Assembly (NCBI GenBank): GCA_934462925.1
Contig: CAKSIT010000012.1
Span: forward strand, 24,756 to 88,755
DNA from: an uncultured Oscillospiraceae bacterium
GTDB taxonomy: Bacteria > Bacillota > Clostridia > Oscillospirales > Ruminococcaceae
Length of the DNA stretch: 64,000 nt
Reading direction: 5' to 3'
The notes beneath the pieces were generated by a model. It saw only the letters and a program-made list of their open reading frames with translations, was not told the DNA's origin and did no database searches. A program made the translations under genes and the position numbers. Positions 52,249 through 59,642 of the stretch are shown in pieces (the first letter of the stretch is position 1; each line of letters begins with the position of its first letter).

Positions 52249-52277
52249 TTGAAAACGTTTTCATTATATGCTATAAT
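52249..52277 (+). promoter_or_regulatory. Promoter with LacI/CcpA-type palindrome
   Basis: TTGAAA, 17 bases, TATAAT. The perfect palindrome GAAAACGTTTTC (52251-52262) overlaps the -35 and spacer and resembles operators of LacI-family sugar regulators. Confidence 0.7.
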
Positions 52278-52355
52278 ACGATATAGCAAGCCGCGCAGGC
52301 GGCGATAAGCAGAAATAATGCGGAATGCTCCGCAATAACAGGAAAGGAAAATACA

Positions 52356-53801
52356 ATGGAACACAAGCTCTATAACATCACCCTCGGCGCTGCAAAGTGC
52401 GCGGTAGACCTCGGCGACGGAAGCGAGCGCGGCGAGTACGTAGACCAGGACTATATCCTGCACAAGCTCGGCAGACCCCACCGCGCGGTAAGCCTTATGT
52501 ACTGCTACTACCCGCTTGACGAAACATGGCCCGTGCGCGCGCGCCACGCGTTCGCGGACAAGGAGGTTTCGTTCCAGTGGGACTACCCCTACGACGACTA
52601 CTTTACATACAAGGGCGGCATAGGCGGCACGACCGACGGCGAGCCGTTCACCTGCATGAGAGACGTGCGCCGCCACGGACAGGACGTTATCCTCACCATG
52701 ACCATTGACCCGAACCTGCCCGACGAGTTCCTTACGAGAATCGCAAAGGAGCTGCGCACCTACGGCAGAATGCAGCTTCGCATTAACCACGAGGCTACGG
52801 GCAACTGGTTCAGCTTTACAAAGAGGGCGAGCTATCAGCAGATTGCCGACTTCTTCGTGCGCTTCCACAACATTATTAAAAAGGAAGCGCCCAACGTTTC
52901 CACCATACTCTGCATAGGCGGCGTTGAACACCCCGAGAACGGCCCTGAAATCGAGATGGAAAAGGAGTTCGCCGAGGCCGTAAAGGCGACCGACATATGG
53001 AGCGTTGACAAGTATATGTCGCTGCACTGGGGCTGGCCCTACGACGTTGCGGACGAGGGCGGCACAAGCTTCTCGAGAAGCAAGGTAAGCGACACCTACA
53101 ACCTTACAAAGCTCTCCGAAAAGCGCTACAAGGAGATTTGCGGCGGCGTTAAGAAGCCCATGGTAATGAGCGAGTTCAACGCGGACGGCGACGTTACAGG
53201 TCCTTACGACCAGGCTGCGATGATAAAGGAATTCTGCGATATGCTCAAAAACGACCCCGAGCAGGGCTGGTTCAACGGCTTTACGTTCTACCAGTTCCGC
53301 GACAGGGGCAGGCTCGGGCTTGAAATAGAAGACCCGAACAACTCGAACGTCGGCATAGAGCAGCCCGCGCTTCAGACCTACAAGGAGATAATCCACGACG
53401 AGTATTTCAGCCCGTCCGTAACGCAGGGCAGCGAGGCTTCGCTTCCCGCAAGGCTGCGCTGGGGCGGCAGCGAGGACGCAGAGGGACTCGCTATCCCGCT
53501 GCACTTTGAAAAGAACCCCGTGTTCTGCGAAATCTACTTTGACGAGCCGCTTAACCTTATGATGGAGATAAACGGCAAGTGGTTCTACAAGAGTCCCGAG
53601 GCTAAGTGCATAGACCTTATGCCCGCGTTCTTCGAGAAGCCGCTCGACGGCGCTGCGGACCTCACGCTGAAGCTTTTCGCGCCCCCCGCAAGCGGCGAAA
53701 ACGACCCCTCGCAGGGCGACGACTGGCAGACCAACTACTACGCTACTATCACCAAAATGCCGAACATTCGCATAAGATTCGCACCTATCATTAAGGGATA
53801 A
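52356..53801 (+). CDS. TIM-barrel glycoside hydrolase-like protein (GH26-like)
   Basis: A 481-residue cytoplasmic protein with no signal peptide. The central region looks like a clan-A (beta/alpha)8 glycosidase: LRINHEATGNWFSF holds a likely acid/base Glu after beta strand 4, and KKPMVMSEFN a likely nucleophile Glu at strand 7. GFTFYQFRDRGR follows at strand 8. The last 110 residues form a beta domain (ARLRWGGSEDAEG onward). GH26 mannanase-like is my best guess; GH5 or GH39 relatives are possible. A sugar-type operator in the promoter supports control by carbohydrate supply. The start follows CAGGAAAGGAAAATACA. Confidence 0.65.
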   Translation: MEHKLYNITLGAAKCAVDLGDGSERGEYVDQDYILHKLGRPHRAVSLMYCYYPLDETWPVRARHAFADKEVSFQWDYPYDDYFTYKGGIGGTTDGEPFTCMRDVRRHGQDVILTMTIDPNLPDEFLTRIAKELRTYGRMQLRINHEATGNWFSFTKRASYQQIADFFVRFHNIIKKEAPNVSTILCIGGVEHPENGPEIEMEKEFAEAVKATDIWSVDKYMSLHWGWPYDVADEGGTSFSRSKVSDTYNLTKLSEKRYKEICGGVKKPMVMSEFNADGDVTGPYDQAAMIKEFCDMLKNDPEQGWFNGFTFYQFRDRGRLGLEIEDPNNSNVGIEQPALQTYKEIIHDEYFSPSVTQGSEASLPARLRWGGSEDAEGLAIPLHFEKNPVFCEIYFDEPLNLMMEINGKWFYKSPEAKCIDLMPAFFEKPLDGAADLTLKLFAPPASGENDPSQGDDWQTNYYATITKMPNIRIRFAPIIKG

Positions 53802-53811
53802 CAAATAGCAT

Positions 53812-54056
53812 TAAGGGCTGTCCTTTCGGGCAGCCCTCAGTCTGTCAAAAAAGTCCATTTTGCCCGTGTATGCGGGCTTTGAAATAACTTTTTTGCCTCG
53901 GGCTTCCCGAGGCAAAAAACACTTCTATCCGCACAAGTGTGCGGTTTGGCGGCAAGCCGTCAAACCGTGCGCGCAGTGCGGATGTCCCGTCGGAAAACCC
54001 CCGTATGGGGGTTTTTCGACGGTCAGAGGGCTGTCCTTTCGGGCAGCCCTCAACAA
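53812..54056. repeat. Intergenic palindromic repeat family, copy C (inverted)
   Basis: The modules of copy A appear in reverse order: GGGCTGTCC/GGGCAGCCC at both ends, TTTTTTGCCTCGGG/CCCGAGGCAAAAAA, GGTTTGGCGG/CCGTCAAACC and CCCCCGTATGGGGG. It lies between the glycosidase and the anti-sigma gene and would terminate both convergent transcripts. Confidence 0.8.
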
Positions 54057-54071
54057 TTTATTCAACGGAAA

Positions 54072-55139
54072 TTATGATACCTTGTATTCCGTGCCGTTTA
54101 TCGAAAGCGCCTTTACCTGCGCAAGGTCAACGGCTGTCGCCGCTTCTTCGTAAATGCTCTTGTACTCAAGCTCCATTGAGAAGTTTACGCGCCCGCCGTC
54201 AAGTGTTTTGCGGTAGCCGCCGAGCGAAGCCGCAGCCGTGCTGCCGTCAGCCATAATAAGCTCAATGTCGTTCTTGCACATAAAGGTGTTCATTACGTAC
54301 TTGTCGAAGTCGTAGCCGCCAAGGTCGTAGCTGCCCGAGATTACGCCCTTTTCCGCGCGCAGGTCTATCGAGTCAAGCTGAACCTCGAACGGAATATCCC
54401 TGCCCGTGGGAAGCTCGCCCTCGCCGCTTATGTTAAAGAGAATGCTGCAGCTCTGGGTAAGGTCCTCGCCTGACAGGCTGCCGAGAGAAGCCTCGGACGG
54501 CGTGTAAACGTACTCCACGCTGAAGTCGAACGGCTTTGCGCCGTCAAGCTCGATACCCGTTATCTCCATGAGTATCGTTTTGCCCGTCAGCACCTCATCA
54601 GACGAAAAGTCCTCGGGCGGCATGCTAAGCTCAATCGTAAAGCTTGCCGCGCCGTTTTCAACCACGCCGCTGCGGTAGCTTGCCGTTAAGTACTTGTCAA
54701 CGTCCTCGCACTTTGCAGCTACCCTGCCAAGCTCTGCGTCGCCGCTTATCGGCTTGCCGTCGCTGCGCGCCGCGCCTATATTCGCGATAATGCTGTTGGC
54801 TGTGCCTGTAACGCCCTTAAGCAGCACCTCGTAGTCGTCGCTTGAACACGCTGAGTTCAGTACATCTGCCTGTCCCATAAGGTTTATCGAAAGCTCCTCG
54901 GACGGTGCGGTTATCAGCTTGCCAAACAGCTCGTCAAACCGCAGCACGCCTGCCGCCGCAGCCCCTGTGATACCAAGCGCCACGACTGCCGCCGCCGCGC
55001 ACGCCGCTATAACGGGCTTTTTAATGCTTTTCTTATTCGTTCCCATATCTTCCGCCTTTCTGAGCGCTGCATAAAGCAGCTCGTCGTCGCCCAAATCGGA
55101 GGTTATTTTGTCAAACAGCTTGTTGTATTCGGCTCTCAT
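54072..55139 (-). CDS. Membrane-bound anti-sigma-like protein (DUF4179 type)
   Basis: A 355-residue protein translated from the ATG overlapping the sigma stop (TGATG). The cytoplasmic N terminus (residues 1-42) would bind the sigma factor, one membrane helix (VIAACAAAAVVALGITGAAA) follows, and the ectodomain of about 290 residues resembles DUF4179 proteins (FTIELSMPPEDFSSDEVLTG, ILMEITGIELDGAKPFDFSV). Family members hold ECF sigma factors at the membrane until a signal arrives. The coupled sigma gene directly upstream supports this. Confidence 0.78.
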   Translation of the reverse strand: MRAEYNKLFDKITSDLGDDELLYAALRKAEDMGTNKKSIKKPVIAACAAAAVVALGITGAAAAGVLRFDELFGKLITAPSEELSINLMGQADVLNSACSSDDYEVLLKGVTGTANSIIANIGAARSDGKPISGDAELGRVAAKCEDVDKYLTASYRSGVVENGAASFTIELSMPPEDFSSDEVLTGKTILMEITGIELDGAKPFDFSVEYVYTPSEASLGSLSGEDLTQSCSILFNISGEGELPTGRDIPFEVQLDSIDLRAEKGVISGSYDLGGYDFDKYVMNTFMCKNDIELIMADGSTAAASLGGYRKTLDGGRVNFSMELEYKSIYEEAATAVDLAQVKALSINGTEYKVS

Positions 55140-55606
55140 CACAGTTCCTCCTTCGTGAGCAGTTCCCTCAGCTGATTACGGGCGCGGTTGAGCCGCGTTT
55201 TTACCGCCGAGGACGTTGTTCTGCGCAATGCTGCTATCTCCTTTACGGAATAGCCCTCATAGTAAAACAGATAAATCACCGCCGCGTATTCGGGCTTCAG
55301 CCTTTTTACGCTCTCGAGCAGCCGCAGCTCCTCGCGCGTTTCAACGGGGATATTATCGGGCAGCTCCTCCCTGCTCCTGTACCAGCCTGATTTAAGCATA
55401 TCCTTTGCAAGATTGACTGTAACGCGTATAAGCCACGCCTTGACATGGGCGCTGTCCGCAAAGTTCTGTGTTGTGGTGAACAGCCGCATAAAAGCGTCCT
55501 GCGTGATGTCGTCCGCATTCTCGCGGTTCTTCACATAGCTGTAGGCAAGACGAAAGACCGTGCCTCTGTGCTCTTTTATGTATTGCTCCAGCAAGTTCTG
55601 CTCCAT
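55139..55606 (-). CDS. ECF sigma factor
   Basis: A 155-residue sigma factor starting at the ATG after GAGGGTGGCAGCGT. Region 2 is clear (FRLAYSYVKNRENADDITQD, then FMRLFTT and VKAWLIRVTVNLAKDMLKS), and region 4 has LKPEYAAVIYLFYYEGYSVK followed by LRRTTSSAVKTRLNRARNQL. It should direct RNA polymerase to stress promoters when released by the coupled anti-sigma. Its promoter and regulon are not visible. Confidence 0.92.
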   Translation of the reverse strand: MEQNLLEQYIKEHRGTVFRLAYSYVKNRENADDITQDAFMRLFTTTQNFADSAHVKAWLIRVTVNLAKDMLKSGWYRSREELPDNIPVETREELRLLESVKRLKPEYAAVIYLFYYEGYSVKEIAALRRTTSSAVKTRLNRARNQLRELLTKEEL

Positions 55607-55734
55607 ACGCTGCCACCCTCTCAAAAAAGCGCTTTTGCCTATATAACGAATATGAATGCGCAAAGGTTACAAAAAATCGGCGGAAAAAGCGCAGCGCGCC
55701 TTTCCCACCGATATTTACCGTATTTTCCCTGTCA

Positions 55735-56646
55735 TTAACCGAGCCTGAGCATTTCGTCGATAGGTCTGCGCGCCTTTTCGGCAAGCTCGGGCGCTATCTC
55801 TATCTCCTCGCCGTCCGTTCCCTCTATCGCGTGGAGAACGTCGGTTATCGTGGTAAGCTTCATGTTATGGCACACGCAGTCCTTGGACAGCGGGAAGAAA
55901 AGCTTTTCGGGACAGGCAACGCCGAGGTGCTGCACTATGCTGTTTTCCGTGCCGATTATGAACTCGCGCGAGTCGCTTTTCTGCGCGTAGGACATTATCT
56001 CGGTGGTGCTGCCGACAAAGTCCGCAAGCTCCACAACAGCAGGCACGCACTCGGGGTGAACCAGCAGCTTTGCATTCGGGTGAGCCGCCTTCGCCTTTTC
56101 AGCCTCCGCGCGGGAAATGCGCGCGTGCGTGGGACAGCCGCCGCTTATGAGCATTATCTCCTTTTCGGGGACTTGCTGCTTTATGTGGCTGCCGAGGTTT
56201 ATATCGGGAATGAACAGTATCTTGTCCGCTTCCATCTTCTTTATTATCTTTACCGCCGAGCTTGACGTAACGCACACGTCGCACAGCGCCTTAAGCTCCG
56301 CGGTGGTGTTTATGTACGCCGCCACGGCGTAGCCCTTGTACATCTCCTTGAGCTGCGTGAGCATTTCCGGGTCTAGCTGTTCCGCCATGGGGCAGCCCGC
56401 ATCCGCCTTGGGCAGAAGCACGCGCTTTTCGGGCGAGAGAAGCTTCACCGTTTCCGCCATGAAGCGCACCCCGCACATTACCACCGTGCTTTGCTTTGCC
56501 TGCGCCGCTTTTTCCGCCAGTCCGAAGCTGTCGCCCACGTGGTCGGCTATCTCCAGTATATCCTCGCTCTGATAGCAGTGCGCAAGAATGCACACATTCC
56601 TTTCGCGCTTGAGCCTGTTTATTTTCTCGGCTATATCCTTAAGCAT
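55735..56646 (-). CDS. nadA: Quinolinate synthase
   Basis: A 303-residue NadA making quinolinate from iminoaspartate and dihydroxyacetone phosphate for NAD synthesis. It is an iron-sulphur enzyme; likely cluster ligands lie in KADAGCPMAEQ (Cys85), ISGGCPTHARIS and KDCVCHNMKL. Other conserved segments are ILAHCYQSEDI, CGVRFMAETVKLL, YINTTAELKAL and HPECVPAVV. The start follows GAACGGAGGAAAT. nadB and nadC, its usual partners, are not in the window. Confidence 0.95.
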   Translation of the reverse strand: MLKDIAEKINRLKRERNVCILAHCYQSEDILEIADHVGDSFGLAEKAAQAKQSTVVMCGVRFMAETVKLLSPEKRVLLPKADAGCPMAEQLDPEMLTQLKEMYKGYAVAAYINTTAELKALCDVCVTSSSAVKIIKKMEADKILFIPDINLGSHIKQQVPEKEIMLISGGCPTHARISRAEAEKAKAAHPNAKLLVHPECVPAVVELADFVGSTTEIMSYAQKSDSREFIIGTENSIVQHLGVACPEKLFFPLSKDCVCHNMKLTTITDVLHAIEGTDGEEIEIAPELAEKARRPIDEMLRLG

Positions 56647-56763
56647 ATTTCCTCCGTTCTGCACACCGCCGCTCGCGCGGAGCATACCCTTTTGTGAGCG
56701 GCGCTCCCGCCGCCTCTTTCAGTATAGCATACCCGCGCGGTTTTTTCAAGTGGTTTTATGCAA

Positions 56764-58203
56764 TCAGGGCGTGCAGACCGTTCCCACAAAAAGCGGGATA
56801 CCCGCGTCGTTTGTGATAACAAAGATAAACGGGCGGTCGTAATAAAGCTCTATCTCCTCCTCGGGCGGCATTGCAGAGCCCGCGAGCGGCATACGCACCA
56901 CGGCTGCGGCGGTAACGCCCTGCTCGTCCATGCTCACGCGCGCGGAGTGCTTTACGCCCGCAAGCGCTACCACGTCCTCGTCGGGCAGCAGCGGGGAGAA
57001 GTCGCCGCCCTCGAACACGCTCGTTACGCCAAGCTCCCTAAGCCCCTGCGCCAAATCAAGGTCTGAGGACACGTCGAACTTAGGCACGTGCAGGTGTATG
57101 CGGAGCGTTTTCTGCTTGTCGTAGTCGCTTGCGCCGCCGAACACGAACCGCGTAAAGTCGCCGTCCGCAAGCACGTCGTCTATGGACTTGCCCTCGTCCG
57201 GCAGGATAAACGTCATTGTGCCGCCGTGGTCAAGCCCCTTGCGCACCGCGCCGAACGTTTCGCCGAAATAATAGCGGCCCGTCATATCGTACTCGTACAT
57301 GAATTCCGCCGTAACGTCGCCGCCCGCCGCGTGGAACGTCAGCCGCTCGTTTTTCAACCTGCTGAACTCGTCCACCCAGTTCGCCTTGTAATAAATGGTG
57401 GACACAAGCTCCGCAAGCTGCAGCTCCCCGGACTCGAAGCGCGCGGGCGTGTTTATAAGCCCGCCCGTCTGCGCGCTTATCCAGTCTGTAAGCGCCCTTG
57501 AATAGCCGCTGCTGCTCATATCCCCCGTAAATACCGAAGCGCGGAACGTCTGCGCCAGCGTATCCGCCGTGGAGCGGTCCGCCTTAACGCCGTTGTCAAG
57601 CCACAGCGAGTTTGCAAGCAGCACCTTTGCAACGCCGTCGTCAACGTAGCTTGCGTTCCACAGAGCCTGCGCGTAACCGCCCGCCGCTTCGGCGCTGTCA
57701 GCTCCCATGAGCGACAGCACCTGCCCGCGCGCCGCGCCGTCCGTAGACTGCGCGAGCATTGCAAGCGCCATGTAAAGGTTCGCGGGGGAGTATATGCGGT
57801 TCTCGCCGTCCGCGCCGCTCAGGAACTGCCGCGCGGTGAGCGAGAAGAACTCGCCCGCGGATTCGGGCAGACCGTCTGCGGCTTCCATGCGCGTCCTGCG
57901 CTCCTGCGACCATTCGTCCCACTTTTCGTCGCGGTTCGTATCAAGCACAGAGGGATAGCGCGCGGCTTTCGGGTACTCCGCCTTTGCTATGGCGTAGCGT
58001 GAATAGGACAGCTCCGCGAAACGCTGCGGCAGCAGCGATATCCCCCACGCCGCGCAGAAGCACAGCGCAGCCGCCGCAGCCGCGCCGCCTATCCACAGCG
58101 GAACACGCCGTTTGCGCTCGCGCTTTCTGCGCGCGGCGTCGGTCTGTTCAACAAGCTTTTCGTCTATGTCCTGCATTGCGTTCATTATGTCGTCACGTTT
58201 CAT
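56764..58203 (-). CDS. Membrane-anchored serpin in an ECF sigma operon
   Basis: A 479-residue protein. The N terminus (1-34) is charged and cytoplasmic, one membrane helix lies at about 36-58, and residues about 115-479 form a full serpin domain. Serpin marks are NRIYSPANLYMALAMLAQST, LANSLWLDNGVKAD, TIYYKANWVDEF, MTFILPDEG and the end ELYYDRPFIFVITNDAGIPL. The reactive-loop hinge is DEQGVTAAAVVRM; the P1 residue cannot be fixed by eye. It overlaps the sigma gene by ATGA, exactly where an anti-sigma gene is expected. The fold predicts a suicide protease inhibitor displayed outside the cell; the operon predicts a signalling role. Confidence 0.88.
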   Translation of the reverse strand: MKRDDIMNAMQDIDEKLVEQTDAARRKRERKRRVPLWIGGAAAAAALCFCAAWGISLLPQRFAELSYSRYAIAKAEYPKAARYPSVLDTNRDEKWDEWSQERRTRMEAADGLPESAGEFFSLTARQFLSGADGENRIYSPANLYMALAMLAQSTDGAARGQVLSLMGADSAEAAGGYAQALWNASYVDDGVAKVLLANSLWLDNGVKADRSTADTLAQTFRASVFTGDMSSSGYSRALTDWISAQTGGLINTPARFESGELQLAELVSTIYYKANWVDEFSRLKNERLTFHAAGGDVTAEFMYEYDMTGRYYFGETFGAVRKGLDHGGTMTFILPDEGKSIDDVLADGDFTRFVFGGASDYDKQKTLRIHLHVPKFDVSSDLDLAQGLRELGVTSVFEGGDFSPLLPDEDVVALAGVKHSARVSMDEQGVTAAAVVRMPLAGSAMPPEEEIELYYDRPFIFVITNDAGIPLFVGTVCTP

Positions 58204-58757
58204 ATGTCGTAGCCCTCCTTTATAAGATACTCCTTAAGCGCCGCGCGCATACGGAACAGCAGGCTTTTCATGCCGCCCTCGCTCATGCCGCAGAGCTTCG
58301 CCACGTCCTTGAGCGGGTCCATGAAAAAATACCGCGCCACGAACGCGCACCGCGCTTTCTGCGGCTGCTCCCACAAAAAGCGGGATATCGCCGCGGACAG
58401 CTCGCGCGTTTCCGCAAGCTGCTCCGCGCCACCGCCGCCAACGCACTCCGCAAGCTCGTCCAGCGAGAGCGCATACTGCGAGGCGGCGCGCTTCTCCGCG
58501 TGCTTTTTGCGCCACACGTCAATAGACAGGCAGCGCGTTATCCCCGCAAGGAACGCGGAGAGTATATTCGGCGCGTGCGGCGGCATGGTTTCCCACGCGC
58601 GCATATAGGTGTCGTTCACGCAGTCCTGCGTTTCCTCGCAGCTGCCGAGAATATTGTGCGCGACCTTTGTAAGATACCTGCCGTATTTGTGCTGGGTCTC
58701 CTTTACGGCGCGCTCGTCGCGGCTGTGGTAAAGCGCAACGATTTCCTTGTCCTCCAT
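58200..58757 (-). CDS. ECF-type sigma factor
   Basis: A 185-residue sigma factor. Region 2 contains VKETQHKYGRYLTKVAHNIL, ETQDCVNDTYMRAWETMPP and FLAGITRCLSIDVWRKK; region 4 has CAFVARYFFMDPLKDVAKLC followed by MSEGGMKSLLFRMRAAL. A Gly-rich linker (CVGGGGAEQ) joins them. The stop overlaps the serpin start, so the two are made together. It lies well away from, and is distinct from, the sigma gene at 55139. Confidence 0.9.
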   Translation of the reverse strand: MEDKEIVALYHSRDERAVKETQHKYGRYLTKVAHNILGSCEETQDCVNDTYMRAWETMPPHAPNILSAFLAGITRCLSIDVWRKKHAEKRAASQYALSLDELAECVGGGGAEQLAETRELSAAISRFLWEQPQKARCAFVARYFFMDPLKDVAKLCGMSEGGMKSLLFRMRAALKEYLIKEGYDI

Positions 58758-58840
58758 GATGTCAGCCTCCTTTTTCGCGGTTTTGCCGCTTGTTATTATT
58801 ATAGCCGTTTTTCGCAGAAAAAGGTTTCACTTTTTAATAA

Positions 58841-58873
58841 AAAAACGGCTCGGGGCGGTATGCTCCGAGCCGT
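58841..58873 (-). terminator. Terminator of the DUF3795 gene
   Basis: On the minus strand ACGGCTCGG pairs with CCGAGCCGT and is followed by TTTTTT. Confidence 0.85.
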
Positions 58874-58878
58874 CAGTA

Positions 58879-59253
58879 TTATCTTACGCCCGTTCTGATA
58901 AACTCTATGAGCTCCTCGGGGTCGTCAAATTCGTCGTAATCGCCCGTTATTCCCTCGCGGTGGTAAACAACGCCCTGCCGCTCGTTGCGCTTAAGGCAGT
59001 CGAGCAGCGCCGCCTCGCCATAGCGCCTGACAAACGCCGTGAAAGCGTAGGGCTTTATCTTGCCAAGCAGTCCTCTGCGGCAGTCCTGCGCGCAGTCGCT
59101 GCAATGCTCAAAGCCATTGCTTATTGAACACTTTCTGTTTTCGCACCGGTCCTTATCGGGGCAGTCGCCGGAATTGCAGCCCCTGCACTCGCTGTTTTCA
59201 GAGCATAAGCAGCACGCAAGACCGCAGCGGGCTATACCTAATTCCCGTTTCAT
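58879..59253 (-). CDS. DUF3795 cysteine-rich protein
   Basis: A 124-residue protein. The first half is Cys-rich in the DUF3795 pattern (IARCGLACCLCS, CRGCNSGDCPDKDRC, CSISNGFEHCSDCAQDC), which probably binds zinc or another metal. The second half is helical and acidic. The start follows AAGGAGGAGAC. The family function is not known. It is a single gene with its own terminator. Confidence 0.85.
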   Translation of the reverse strand: MKRELGIARCGLACCLCSENSECRGCNSGDCPDKDRCENRKCSISNGFEHCSDCAQDCRRGLLGKIKPYAFTAFVRRYGEAALLDCLKRNERQGVVYHREGITGDYDEFDDPEELIEFIRTGVR

Positions 59254-59642
59254 GTCTCCTCCTTACAATTCTTTACGGCTGTCACCTTCCTGACTATGCA
59301 ATAGCCGCAGACCGTTTTCCGCGGGTGAGGCCCCGCCTGAAAAGCGCCCGCGGCTTAGCTTCGGGATTTTTTCCTTTCAGGCTCAAACCCATTGCTTGCA
59401 TAAACATTATAATATATTATCCTGCAAATGTCAACCCCTTACCCAGCATTATCAAGCGGTTGAACCTTTCAAGAAAAATAACGGCGCTTTTAATCCGATT
59501 TGCAGCAAAACAAGCTTTGTTAAATTCAGGTGCAAACCCTTAAAAAATATTGACAAATTCCCCAAAACTAATTATAATAAATGGTGTAATGGTATGAATA
59601 CAGGGTCTTGCTCACAGCAGACCCGAACATTGGGAGGTATAT
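59254..59642. other. Divergent region between DUF3795 and the GLUG protein gene
   Basis: No gene in 389 bases. It contains a GC-rich inverted repeat (CCGCGGGTG with CGCCCGCGG, about 59320-59355), an A/T-rich stretch, the promoter at 59550 and a short leader hairpin (GGGTC/GACCC at about 59607-59628). Confidence 0.55.
59550..59578 (+). promoter_or_regulatory. Consensus sigmaA promoter of the GLUG protein gene
   Basis: TTGACA, 17 bases, TATAAT, 65 bases before the start codon. Confidence 0.8.

Noticed and set aside
52194..53804. 536-codon open frame on the minus strand
   Set aside because: Antisense shadow of the glycosidase gene; no ribosome-binding site and no protein-like motifs.
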